NCBI GenBank assembly: GCA_028829895.1
Contig: CM054182.1
Span: 65,500,379-65,564,378 of the forward strand
Reading direction: 5' to 3'
Source of the DNA: Sinotaia quadrata
Taxonomy: Eukaryota; Mollusca; Gastropoda; Architaenioglossa; Viviparidae
Length of the DNA stretch: 64,000 nucleotides
In this document: positions 50,576 to 62,385 of the stretch, one piece after another
How the letters are laid out: every line of letters starts with the position of its first letter
Position numbering within the stretch: the stretch's first letter is position 1
The notes under the pieces: generated by a model
What the model saw: the letters and a program-made list of their open reading frames with translations, nothing else
Databases searched by the model: none
What the model was told of the DNA's origin: nothing
Position numbers and translations under genes: made by a program

Positions 50576-51967
50576 CTTGATTTGCGTTAACAATATATTA
50601 TGCTGTGTATGAAATGCGTTACAGCAATACACACTATTATAGAACGGTGGTTCTTTTATATATTATACTGTGTATGAAATGTTTTTATGAGTAATACATA
50701 ACTGTGGCTCTTGACCTATACTGCACTTCTCCTTTGGTTTCCAAACTGTTTTTGCACACCTTTACAACAAAATTCTTGAAATATTATTTTCCAGCGAAAA
50801 AACTTCTTGCTTTCTTGTAGTCATATGCGCATACATTACCAAGCATTATCGTGGAGCTTTGCATTTTATAGTAAGATAATTTCGTTTCAAGTGCTTAAAA
50901 TCTGGCAATATTATTTTTGTTTAAATATTACAGTAATCAGTTGAAAACATACAACGTTAATAAATATACAGGCTTTAATGAAGCGACGTGATTGTATTAA
51001 TGAGCCAGTAATTAATTTCTGATATCGGTGTTCCGTCTTAGTTGAAATTCTGACACATCTCTGCACCCTAAGAAAGGCTATCTCACACATCTAGAAGTGC
51101 ATGCATCCCTTTTAAGAAACCATTGCTAAAGAAACATTAATAGGAAAACTCTTATTTGTGTACTATCAGCACCATACCTAATCGTGGGTTATACTTTTAT
51201 ATCTGCATTAATTTTAGTCTACAACACACAATTGATTTTTGCAGGCAGCAAAATAATGAGTATCCAGCACTGTTTGCTCACGCTGTTTAATGCTTAATGT
51301 CTACGTCCAACGTTTATTGCACCTAAGACAGGATTCTGGGGTTTTTTTCTTTCTTTTTTTTTTTTTTTAAAGTTAGAGAAAGGGCCTTTGCTGGGAGAGA
51401 CTTGGAAACGGAGGGGGGTTCTAAGCAAACACTCCTCAGTCCCTAGTTTGTGGTTTCCTATAAATAATCATGTTTGTCCCTCACGCTTGTTGACATATAT
51501 TACAAACGCGCGTGCACCAAAGGCAAGTGCAAAGCACAGATGTAAGAATATCTATGTAATCTTGAAACATTGGTCGTTGTGTGTTTTCAGTCTTTTCCAA
51601 GAGGGAATTTAATGTTTGAAGCACAATAAAACACTAGCTCAGTGGTGTAGTATCAAACACGAAAAAAAAACAAGCCGAAAAAAAATTTAAATAATAATAT
51701 TACTAATAAAATTAAACAACTCCGTGTGTGTGTAAATTATTAAAAGACAAGTTTTTTTCTTGCCTCGGCACCTTGTACGTTAAAAGTTAAAAGATTTCAA
51801 TTAGAAATTTAGTATTTTTTTTTCTCCCTAAGATAATCGCATAAATATAATTTCGGCACTGGACCAGACTCACGCGTCACGGTTGGTGGGTGTGTTGGCT
51901 TCTGTACTCACTAGACATGGCGTGGGCAGTGTTTTTTTTTCGTGTAGACCACTCAGTTGTTAAGACC

Positions 51968-51988
51968 CACACACACACACACACACAC
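51968..51988. repeat. CA microsatellite
   Basis: A pure AC run of about ten units. Confidence 0.9.
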
Positions 51989-52261
51989 CTCATCCTCCTA
52001 ATCCCGAAAGTTGAGAAACATCAGATATAGAATTTACGTGTTTGAAACTTTGGTTAGTTATGTCAACATTCATTCACCTTTGGAACTTTCCTGCACCATC
52101 GGAAGTTCTCCAGCCTGGTTTGATGGTCGTGGTGGTTCCATTCAGTCCAGACAGTTTGCCTGGAGCCTATCGTCTCAAGACGTTCTTGGTCCGGTTAGCT
52201 CTGGAGGAATTTTTGGTTCTCATCCCTATATTCTGGGGCCCCGACCAAACCAGGCTGACCT

Positions 52262-52496
52262 TTCAATATCGAAAGGAGGGGGTGGGGCATATTAAATATG
52301 TTTGCTTATAGTTGTGTGTGTTTCGATAGCAGTTTTACGTCACCTCTGAAGCTTGCGTTGATCATTTCGTCATCAGACGTTATCTGGAGCGCCCCAGTGG
52401 TACCCACAGCCTCACATGTTCGAGGGATAGGGCTGGCGGAAAGGGGTGAAGGTCACACCAGTTTGGCGCACTCCCTCACCTGCCCTCCGTCGGTGG
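52262..52496 (+). repeat. Dispersed repeat, copy 1 (inverted partner at 61989-62210)
   Basis: It shares, in order, GAAAGG.G.GGGTGGGG, CGATAGCAGTTT.ACGTCACC, GCTTGC.TTGATCATTTCGTC, AGACGTTATCTGGAG, CACAGCCTCACAT, GGGCTGGCGGAA and CCAGTTTGGCGCAC with the reverse complement of 61989-62210. It is probably an old transposable-element family; no ends were recognised. Confidence 0.85.
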
Positions 52497-52922
52497 TTGA
52501 TTTCGCTTTGAATTGCACAAAAGAAAATTGGTTTCTCATCTTATATTTCTTCTTCGGGTTTTTATTTCTTGCATAATAAAAAAAAAAAGGAAAAACTATG
52601 TGAAATTACACTCCAGACCTGATTACGTTACTATACCAAGTGGTGTTACGCTGATTCTCATCGAATTAAACACAAAGTTGGTAGACCTTGTATGTATGTA
52701 TGATCTTGACAAAAGTCATGTTAATGACTTCTTTGTAAGAGAATATGTAAAACGTATACTGAGCTTTCAACAGCAGCTAATTCACGATTGTTTCCAACGT
52801 CAGAATTTCGACTTGCCCAGACCACCATATATTTACATTAGCTAACATCTTTCGGCGGCGATTTTTGTTAACAGGCTAGCTGCGCCTGTTTAAGACCAAA
52901 CGGCGCCATCTGACGATGGACA

Positions 52923-53043
52923 TCATTAGAATTTAGAACTTTTTAAATGTGTATATATAAAGTGTGGGGAGTTGTCAAACACTCGTTAGAATTTAGAACC
53001 TTTTTAAATGTGTAATAAAAAGTGGGTGAAGTTGTCAAACACT
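52923..53043. repeat. Two tandem copies of a roughly 64-bp unit
   Basis: TTAGAATTTAGAAC.TTTTTAAATGTGTA followed by GTTGTCAAACACTC occurs twice back to back. Confidence 0.85.
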
Positions 53044-53743
53044 CAGAAGCTAGGCACATCCTTGGAAGTAACTATGACTTGGAATTCTTTTGGCTTTGGA
53101 TGTGGTAGTATATGCACATGGCCTGAGCACGTGGGCTTGCAACAAAACCGACCGATGTCACTTTACGACTGCATCAGTTTTCGCCTTCTAAATATACTAC
53201 TTCACAGAGACTTGTCTATGCTTAAGTAAGCTTTGTCAGTTGTTGGTTGGATAGTTTACTAAATGTTCAGAAAATAGAGAAGCATGATATTTTGTTTGCA
53301 TGGGTGTAACTTTTACAGCTAACAAATCCGCTGTGTTAGAAAACGCTTTACTTTTTGAAGGCTGTCAAAATGTTTTCTTGTAGTCCTAGCAGCCGGAAGA
53401 TCATACCGTTTGATCATATCTTTCTGCGAGCTGTTTCAGGCAGCAGACTGGCTTGCTGTCAGCGAAACGTTCGACCAAGAAAATCGCAAATCCTCTTGAC
53501 TTAAACTTCCGGGGAAAAAACAAAATTAATACACCCGGAGCTCTGTCAGTGCACTGCACTACAGTTATCTCCCTGCCGACGTAAAATCAAATTACTGACT
53601 TAAGCACGAACTTACACATTTATTCTTATCTATAGGCTTTTTTTAAAATTAAAAATTAAAATACTGTTTGCTATGTGGATTACACATGGACACTTGTTTT
53701 CAGAGTTGCAGCATAAAGCAACCAAACCCGAGCTCGAACGATG

Positions 53744-53833
53744 AAACCACACTAGCAAGTTACAGCTCATTCATTACCTGAACTAGAAAACCACACTAGC
53801 AAGTTACAGCTCATTCATTACCTGAACTAGAAA
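53744..53833. repeat. Two tandem copies of a 43-bp unit
   Basis: AAACCACACTAGCAAGTTAC followed by AGCTCATTCATTACCTGAACTAG is repeated exactly. Confidence 0.9.
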
Positions 53834-54149
53834 ACCCGCACTCACCCACCCGGCTTTGCTACAGCGCAAACTCGCACAATATCTGCAGTCAAGTAATATT
53901 ATTGATGCTCTTTGATCCGGGCTTCACGCCCACTTCCATCTTTCGCTGATTTCGCAGAAGGGAGGGAGTGGCACAGAGCGAAGAGAGAGATTAATGTTTT
54001 GGATGGAGATGTAGTGCCACGTAGAGGTTTCCAATCGGGTGCTTTTCTAGATTCAGTTTTGCCCGGGCAACGGCCCGCTCTTTCCGATTTTTATCTGCCA
54101 TGTAATAGCACACGGGCTCCATTTACCGTCCCACCCGCCGGATTACCTT

Positions 54150-54180
54150 TGCCTACCGTTTATCTCTTTCAGGTAAGGCA
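54150..54180 (+). promoter_or_regulatory. Candidate recursive splice site (polypyrimidine-CAG|GTAAGG)
   Basis: A pyrimidine-rich run (TTTGCCTACCGTTTATCTCT) leads straight into TTCAG|GTAAGG with the junction at 54172/54173. A 3' splice site and a 5' splice site are therefore fused with no exon between. This is the form of ratchet points in long introns. The host transcript is unknown, so this is a pattern-based suggestion only. Confidence 0.25.
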
Positions 54181-54960
54181 GGTATTTACGTCATAATGAG
54201 TGGGATGGAAGCGGTTGAAGAGTGAAGGACTATGGACAGTCTAGTTATTCCCTCAACTTTTTGGAGGTATTTTCTTTCAGTCTGTTTCGCAGGGATTTTA
54301 TTTCCCCACTGCTCCCTCCCATTCACTCTTCTGTTTATTGTTTGTTTATTTATTTATTCCAAGGGCCATAATCGTGTCAAGGTGACGTTCGCCAGCACAT
54401 CATAGACGCACCTGAATGCGGAATCTGAAAGACTGTTGGCTTCGGGGCTTTATGTGTTTGTTTCAAAGTATGTGACTTTACGTTGCTGATAAAAATTTCT
54501 GAATTCTTAGTTTGTTTGTGTTGTGTTGTTTGTTTGTTTGTTTGTTTTCTCTCGAGCCGCCTGTGTGCTTTGTGATGATGCAGCTGACTAGCAGGCGATG
54601 TCTTTGGCAAAATTGGCATACATCATTCCCCCCACTCCACCCCTCTCTCCTCAGGTGATTAATGACTGCAACTACCTCCTCTGACACCCCGGACTTTCTG
54701 GCGCTGTTTATGCAGATTTAGTGTGCAAGTGTACATTTTGTTTATCGTGGATGATATTAAATTATCTAACCCTTGTTCTGTATCCGAATATCTTGCACGC
54801 TTTGGACCCTGACGAAATGATGAAAAGAGTATTATAATTCTGAAACAAGCAATGCAAGCATGAAATGTGTGAATAAATTCTCTTCGTTAGCACGTAATAC
54901 TTTATAGTGTGCAGCACGTGTTATAGTTTTAGAGATTACATGTCGGTCTTTAAAACAGTA

Positions 54961-55078
54961 CACGTTGTACACGATACTAAAGCACGTTGTACACGATACT
55001 AAAGCACGTTGTACACGATACTAAAGCACGTTGTACACGATACTAAAGCACGTTGTACACGATACTAAAGCACGTTGT
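54961..55078. repeat. 22-bp tandem repeat, five full copies plus a partial
   Basis: The unit is CACGTTGTACACGATACTAA followed by AG, with no variation between full copies. The lack of spacers excludes a CRISPR array. Confidence 0.95.
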
Positions 55079-55129
55079 GTGCGCGCTTCTTTCGATAATA
55101 ATAACTGTGTATTAAATGCAAGTATGAAA

Positions 55130-55302
55130 TGTTTGTGTCTTGAATTTACTTTTGACTGGTTTGGGAAGGTATATTTTGTTAGATCAGTCACAGTCTGTCT
55201 CTAAAGTTTGGATATGTGTCTTGAATCTATTTTTGACTGGTTTGGGAAGGTATATTTTGTTAGAACAGTCAGTCTATCTCTGAAGTTTGGATATGTGTTT
55301 CC
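55130..55302. repeat. Two tandem copies of a roughly 80-bp unit
   Basis: ACTGGTTTGGGAAGGTATAT followed by TTTGTTAGA and AGTTTGGATATGTG is repeated with a few changes. Confidence 0.9.
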
Positions 55303-55629
55303 TAAGGTAAGCTATTCGGAAGCCACCTAATGCTTACCATAATACGTAAATGATTGCGTGTTTTATGCACTAAATAATGATTTAGTATAACACAGCAGCT
55401 GACGCTTGAACCCATTCAGTCCACCATTAGCCAGGAGGTGGGTGGAAATTTATTTTCCGATTGTCAGTTATGATTGTTCTGTCACTCACTTACTCACATA
55501 GGACCTTTTCAATTATCTGCTATACCGTTCTGGTTCTTAATAATTAAAATAAAATAGATATTTAAAAACTGGAATTCTGCTGTATGGTTGGGTTTGCTTT
55601 CTCAATTCGTCGTTTCTGAATTGGTTTCT

Positions 55630-56725
55630 GCGACTGTAGGGTACTGTTCACGTAATGTTTCGTGACTGTAGGGTACTGTTCACGTAATGATCTGGGACTG
55701 TAGCCTACTGTTCACATAATGTTCTGTGGCTATAGCCTACTATTCAGAAAATGTTCTGTAACTGTAGCGTACTGTTCACGTAAAGTTCTTTGACTAGTGT
55801 ACTGATCACGTAATGATCTGTGACTATAACCTATTGTTCACGTAATGATCTGTGACTATAACCTATTGTTCACGTAATGATCTGTGACTATAACCTATTG
55901 TTCACGTAATGATTTGTGACTATAGTCTACTTTTCGTGTAATGATCTGTGACTGTAGCATACTGTTCAAGTAATGTTTCGTGACTGTAGTGTACTGTTCA
56001 CGTATGATCTGTGACTATAACCTATTGTTCACGTAATTATCTGTGACTATAACCTATTGTTCACGTAATGATTTGCGACTATAGTCTACTTTTCGTGTAA
56101 TGATCTGTGACTGTAGCATACTGTTCAAGTAATGTTTTGTGACTGTAGTGTACTGTTCACGTATGATCTGTGACTATAACCTATTGTTCGCGTAATTATC
56201 TGTGACTATAACCTATTGTTCACGTAATGATTTGTGACTATAGTCTACTTTTCGTGTAATGATCTGTGACTGTATCATACTGTTCACGTAATGATCTGTG
56301 ACTATAGCCTACTGTTCACGTAATGATCTGACTATAGCCTACTGTTCACGTAATGACCTTTGACTGTAGCATACTGTTCAAGTAATGTTCTGTGACTGTA
56401 GCGTACTATTCAAGTAGTGTTCTGTGACTGAAGCGTACTGTTCACATAATGATCTGTGACTACAGTCTACTGTTTACGTAATGATCTGTGACTGACGTCT
56501 ACTTTTCACGTAATGATCTGTGACTACAGTCTACTGTTCACGTACTGTTCTGTGACTGTACTCTACTGTTCACGTAATGTTCTGTGACTGTACTTTATTG
56601 TTCATGTAATGTTTTGTGACTAAAACCTACTGTTCATGTAATGTTCTGTGACTGTACTCTACCGATCATGTAATGTTCTGAGACCTACTGTTTATGCAAA
56701 TCTCTTTGACTGGGACCTATTGCAT
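55630..56725. repeat. 32-bp satellite-like array, about 34 units, with higher-order structure
   Basis: The consensus unit is TTCACGTAATGATCTGTGAC followed by TATAGCCTACTG. Units differ from each other, but a block of five variants (about 159 bp) recurs. The distinctive ATAGTCTACTTTTCGTG variant appears at about 55922, 56081 and 56239. That indicates local expansion of a multi-unit block. Confidence 0.9.
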
Positions 56726-56729
56726 AGTT

Positions 56730-58780
56730 CATTGAAACGTTCGTAGAAATCATACTTCATTGATTAGATGTCATGGACTGGACATGCGCAAACATAACAT
56801 TGTGGAATAAATGGCAAAGTTCCCTAAACTTACAATGTACCAGCCGGCAACGATGGCGGCTTCTTTTCCAAGAAATCTTTGTCTCTTGCAACATTGATTT
56901 CTTGGTGAGTAATATTCATTAAAGATGCTTATTATAGTACTGTCAGAGTTCAAACCTCTCTTTACATCACTTATTAAGCTTCACCAGACATTCTAGCCAA
57001 GCGAATGTGAAGACATATTTTCTGATATTTCAACGGGCCTTCTAGATTTTAAAAAAATTCTATACATGTGTGATATGACCTCTAAAGCGAAAGTCATATC
57101 AATATATATTTTAGATTCATACTGCAAATGAACTAACTAAACAGCTATAGAAAAGCTTATCTAAATTTAAGTCCACAAACTTAAGTTCTAAACTACTCTT
57201 ACAGAACAAATTTAAATATTTTTTTTAACAAAATGACTAATTTTTTTAGTAGGTGATATGAACAAATACCTTGTATTTAAGCATATAGAAAGAAGAAAGC
57301 TTTTTTAAAAAAATCCCAGCGCCCAATAAATTGTTGAATTTCCCAAAATTAAAACTTCCGGGTTTCCAAAAGTCAGCTAAAATTAATAGGAATCATCATC
57401 TTTTACATAGTTTTCAAAACCTTGCAGAAGGGAGGTAACTGGAGTAAAATCTATAAAAGCAACTCTCGTTTCTATCTGAAAATCTCTGCATAGCCGGCAC
57501 GGGCGGCAAACTTCTTGGTGTCGGTTTTAAGACCGACCTATAGTGTATACAAAGGCTTTTGTTTAATTAAGAAGTTTTGAAAAACGGAAATGCATATCAC
57601 GACGCTTATCGCTTCTGAACATGATCATTAAAAATCCGGTTAAGCTGCTTGGTGATAAACAGGACTAATGACTTGGGATTCCTACTGCTCGTGAAGAAAA
57701 AAGTCTGCTTTATAACCCATGCAAAATGAATAGAATAATATATTTGTCAGTATGATTGCTAGCATTTACAAGACTTTTTTTTTTTTAATCTGCGCCGTTG
57801 TCTCTACGTGGATGCTCCCTTTAACGGATACTGCCACGTACGTGACTGATGCGCGGTTGCAGACGTAAAGCGAACAGATGTTATCCTGAAAGCAGATTTC
57901 AATTTTCTTTATCCTTATTCCAGAAAGGCCATCGTCAATATTCTGGCATCGTTTGGACTTCTCTGTCAGCAGTAAGAACCGAATAACAGTATCTCAGAGA
58001 AAGCGGTTTTTAAAAAAAATAATAATAGCAAACAACTGATCTTTGTTTTCCATCAAGAGAGTTTGGAGGGAGATAAGTGAGAGGGAATTTTAAGTCTGAC
58101 TGATGCTCTTTGTTCTAATGTTTTTGTAACGGTGCCGGTTACAGCAACAGCCGTTTTCACATCGTACTATGTTGACAGCATGCTGAGAAAATAGACACCA
58201 ATTTTATTTGAAGAAATACCATTAGAAGGGAATCTTGCATCGTGTACGCGCTGGCTTGGGTTTCGGAACGGGCCGGCTTAGGCCTGTATACCCAGAGAAA
58301 GAAAACAACTTTCAGCTCTGGCGTCACCACGCACCAATGGTACACAGTGCACAGCAGCACACAACATACATAGGCCTACACGTGTATGAACACAGCATCG
58401 ATCACGTACATACAAAGGCTTACATACACGTAAAACATATGCGTATTGAAACCATATAAAATCTTGCATCTATAATCATTTAATTGATGCTATGTATGGT
58501 TTCTCGCATTAATAATCTTAACCCAACCATGGAAAAAAAATTAGGAGAGACGGAGAGAAAAAAATTATCTAACACACTTAGTGGTCTGATGTAGCTGAGA
58601 GAAGCACACCCGCCACCTCAGTGGAAAGGTAAACGGAACTGTACCCTTCATTTGTTGCAGCACACCCAACGGCGGTATGGACGAATATAGCACACAGGCT
58701 CAAGAACATCACAGAAAGAGAAGGCAGAATGTAGGCACACCCGTGGAGAGAGGTACACGGATAGCACAAAGCGGAGCTAC
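56730..58780. other. Intergenic or intronic sequence; no gene named
   Basis: Short frames only. A possible 48-base exon-like segment at 57924-57971 is described among the findings. Otherwise I see nothing I can assign. Confidence 0.4.
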
Positions 58781-58798
58781 GGGGGGGGGGGGGGGGGG
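58781..58798. repeat. Long G homopolymer
   Basis: An uninterrupted G run of about 18. A second run of about ten Gs lies near 59142. Both can form G-quadruplexes and are prone to sequencing error. Confidence 0.9.
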
Positions 58799-58799
58799 A

Positions 58800-60530
58800 A
58801 GGGGCCGAGGGGAACTGCAAGCATTGAAGCCAAATCAGTTTCACCAAGTGTTGAAATTTCACTTGAGAATAGAAAAGAAAGTAGATAGCACCCTGGTAAA
58901 GAATGAGAGAAAAGAACGCAATTTCTTAAAATAAATGTATAAATTATGTTTTTAATTAAAAGCACACAAACCCCCAAAAATACAAATTATATCAAACTAC
59001 TGTTATCATATTTATGCAGAATTATAGGTTAGTGCATCTATTGTATCCTATTTTCAAAGTCCCAAACAGTTTTTTCTATCCGGTCCTGATTGTTCTTTCA
59101 AGTAGGAAGAGAAAAGAGCATTTCATATTCCTTGTTAAGTTGGGGGGGGGGGGTGTGCAACACTGACTTTTGCTGATTTCGCGCTGGAAAAGGGGGATTT
59201 TGGGTTCGGGTGGTTGTGACGCTTTGCTGGTAGATGGGCAAGATGTTAATTTTCCACCATCCTGGCTGCCAGTAACCTTAGGCTAATCCCCCAAACACAC
59301 CTGGCTGGCCACACACGTTAGAAAGATGAATGATAGATAATGTAGAATAGAAGAGTGATAGTTCTAGATTCTAGAACATTGCTCAAGCCCCCTGATACAT
59401 ACAGCCGGGATAGTAAATAAATACAGGTGACAGACTACAACATACAACACTTAAGTGAGTCGTGCTAACATGATGGTCTGTGTATCAATAATAATTGTAT
59501 TCAAGAAGAAATAGCATAAGACAGCATGGTTAGATATAGCAAATATTTAAATAGTTACAATTTAGAATTAGTGCTTATATTGCTTATATATATATAAGTT
59601 CATAATCATGAACACATGTTGTCGTAAGAGAATGTTCGTTTTGAGTCCCTTGGCATTTGTAGTAGTTATTGGTTTGTTTGTATGAGCAAACTATAGATGA
59701 GTTTATAAGAAAACACTAAATGTTTCTGAGTGAACTGTAAAGTACTTTGGTAGAGTTGCCTGAAGCTTTTAGTAGTAGTAGTAGTTAACTTCCTTTGCTC
59801 CACAGGAATTGAGTGAAAACTTTTCATCTCGAATGAAGCTTTTCAGCTTGTTGGTTTTATAGTCACTTAGCATTGGTTCCCTGATGTGACATCTGGGGTC
59901 CCAGTGTTATATATATGTGTATACATGGTCACACATGAGGTCCATGGAACTGTCTCTGGCCTGTGGATCATTCCATTATGGTGTTGCTTTGTGGCTCAGT
60001 GCTCATCAAAACCACATCCAGAATAAAGTGATCCAAGATAAAGTGCCAATCTGTCAGTAAAATACAGTAAAATGGTCTAAGAAATTATCCTTATGTGTTT
60101 TCTGACAGAGAACACTCTTACTTACATGGTCATCATACATTTAAATATCATAAGCTAAATATAAAAATATAAATTATAGTTAATGTCAAGAGATAAACAT
60201 GAACATAATATTAGTTAGGTAAGCAATTCCACATACCTTTGGCAGTAATATATACAGAGGATTATTTCCTTCAGTGGATAACTGGTGATAAGGTTAGTAG
60301 GACGAATATACTTTGTTAACATGGGAGCCAAAATACAGTCAGCTGCATTCAACTAACAATTTACAGGTGCGTTTCTGGTACATTCATTCACGTAGGTGAA
60401 TTGTGCTTTGATTGGTTAGTTTAGTGAGTTGTCTGGAACATTCAGGTATGTTCCAGCCTAGGGATAAGGGTCAGCCTTTCTAGACGTTAGATTTACAAGT
60501 AGTCTACTTTTAGAGGAGGGGTCAGTATAG
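58800..60530. other. Intergenic or intronic sequence; no gene seen
   Basis: AT-rich with scattered microsatellite-like bits, such as AGT triplets near 59771. No exon-like frame or RNA gene was recognised. Confidence 0.4.
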
Positions 60531-60532
60531 GC

Positions 60533-60704
60533 TGCCTATAAATACATTGCTACAAAATGTTACACTTTCGTACCACTGCCTATAAATGCATTGCTACAAA
60601 ATGTTACACTTTCGTGCCACTCCCTATAAATGCATTGCTACAAAATGTTACACTTTCGTGCCACTGCCTATAAATGTATTGCTACAAAATGTTACACTTT
60701 CGTA
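60533..60704. repeat. 44-bp tandem repeat, four copies
   Basis: The unit is TGCCTATAAATGCATTGCTA followed by CAAAATGTTACACTTTCGTGCCAC. Copies are nearly identical, and the last ends at TTTCGTAG. Confidence 0.95.
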
Positions 60705-60925
60705 GTCAGTCCGAAAATCTGTCATTCTCCTTTCCTTTTATAAACGGAGAGGTAATGGTCTGACGACGACAACGACAACGGTAATGACATGAGAGGAAGG
60801 TGAAATTATTTATAATATTTGCAAGTCTTAACTGATGAATGTTATCTCAAACAATATTACCTATTCATGGCTAATATTATTATGTAATAATAGTTGATTA
60901 AACTTCATTCTATCTTCGTAATAAA

Positions 60926-60927
<2 letters not shown>

Positions 60928-60994
<67 letters not shown>
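60928..60994. repeat. CT dinucleotide microsatellite
   Basis: About 33 uninterrupted CT units. Confidence 0.95.
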
Positions 60995-60997
<3 letters not shown>

Positions 60998-61779
60998 CAC
61001 CATTCTTACGTCTTAATCATAATATTTCACACATTTAATTTTTAAGTGTTTATTTTTAAATGCTACACGCAGAAACTCAAGTACGCACAAACACACGCAC
61101 GCATGCAAAATAGCAAATCCACAAAAACTTACAAAATACTCAAGATATGTGAATTTCATGTTTCCAGTGCACTTATCTCGAGTCCGTATTAACAAGAATT
61201 ATAGAAGCACGAACAATACGGGCCTCTAATTTCCTTCAAGTTCAGCTGATGGTTCCAGAACAGATTGAGGTAAACAAGGTTTTATAATTACAGTTTATCT
61301 GTCTGGGTGGTATTTTTTCTCTCCCCCTGCATTTTCTCCTACAGCCATATGGTAGCTGAAGACCAAAAGTACGTGCTAAAAATAACCGCATTTATTTATA
61401 TCCTATATTTCGACCTTTGTAGTTTTCGAATGGCTCTCCCCTTTCATCCCCCGACAACACCCCCACCCCACCCCCGTCAGATATTTGCGTTTGAACAATA
61501 AAGTGCAACTGTTATTTTCAGTAACTTTTGTTTAAAGGGAAATTACTTTTGTGAATTGGAAGAGCTAGCAAGGGAGCAAATCCCATTATACTTCAACATT
61601 CTGAGTTGAAAAGGAAAAACAAAGCATTACATATTAACCGCTCTCTAAGTTAAAGACAAACAAATCAATATGGAAGAAAAAATAACAAGGTAGGAACCAT
61701 TCATTCTGAGTTAAAGGGAACAGAGCATATTCAATACTCTATTAGTTAAAGTGAACAGAGAGTATTTAATACTCTAGGG

Positions 61780-61890
61780 CAGTGGTTCTTAACCTTTTTT
61801 CAGTCACGGACCCCTTCGAAATTTTATTTTTAGTCACGGCCCCCATGAAAATCTGGTGAAAGCTATGGACCCCCTCCCTAATTATGTAAC
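61780..61890 (+). mobile_element. hAT-like transposon end
   Basis: CAGTGGTTCTTAACCTTTTT followed by CAGTCACGGACCCC has the form of the terminal sequence of hAT non-autonomous elements (CAGTGGTTCTCAACC). The opposite end was not found. CAGTTTTTCCCAACCTACTT near 63768 looks like another end of the same kind. Confidence 0.5.
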
Positions 61891-61988
61891 TACTCAACAT
61901 CATAAAAAGTAAATAATTTTGTATTAACACATCACGAAATTGTAGCCAGTTCATTCGTCAACACATCCATCATAAAAAGGGTAAATAA

Positions 61989-62210
61989 CCCACCGACGGA
62001 GAACGGTTGAAGGTGTGCGCCAAACTGGTGGACCTTTTCACCCCCCTTCCGCCAGCCCTCCCGTCCTCCACCTCGGGACGTAATGTGAGGCTGTGGAGTC
62101 CCACTCGAGCACTCCAGATCAGATAACGTCTAAGACGAAATGATCAATGCAAGCTCCAGTGGTGACGTTAAACTGCTATCGACCCCACCCCACCCCTTTC
62201 AATACTATCG
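61989..62210 (-). repeat. Dispersed repeat, copy 2 (inverted partner of 52262-52496)
   Basis: The reverse complement follows copy 1 landmark by landmark, with about 15-20% difference and short indels by eye. Confidence 0.85.
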
Positions 62211-62245
62211 AAATGGTGTTAGGGACCTCATATGATAGTGAGGGA

Positions 62246-62385
62246 ACTATTCAAGGCCAAAATCGATTTAGGACGAAAGGCCTCAAGTAAGCTGTGGAGA
62301 GGAAGGAAGCTAAGAGCTATTCAAGGCCAAAAACGATTAATAAGAAAGGCCTCAGGCAAGCTGTGGAGAAGAAAGGGAGCTAACA
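62246..62385. repeat. Two tandem copies of a roughly 69-bp unit
   Basis: CTATTCAAGGCCAAAA.CGATT followed by GAAAGGCCTCA, AAGCTGTGGAGA and GGAGCTAA occurs twice. The 63-codon frame across it, basic in composition, is a by-product. Confidence 0.85.

Noticed and set aside
52042..52311. 89-codon frame reading PGAYRLKTFLVRLALEEFLV, faintly like a calpain domain
   Set aside because: The resemblance is a few residues only, with no conserved core. The overlapping frame is equally open, and the right end runs into a dispersed repeat.
53912..54196. 94-codon frame ending at a GTAAGG donor, considered as a first exon
   Set aside because: No homology is recognised. The donor is directly preceded by a polypyrimidine-CAG acceptor, which is explained better as a recursive-type site or chance.
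54961..55078. Direct repeats resembling a CRISPR array
   Set aside because: The units are contiguous with no spacers and the window is eukaryotic. The same applies to the 71-, 32- and 44-bp arrays.
58677..58934. 85-codon plus-strand frame and overlapping minus-strand proline-rich frames
   Set aside because: They are produced by an 18-base G homopolymer and its flanks. Frames on both strands are equally open and no domain is seen.
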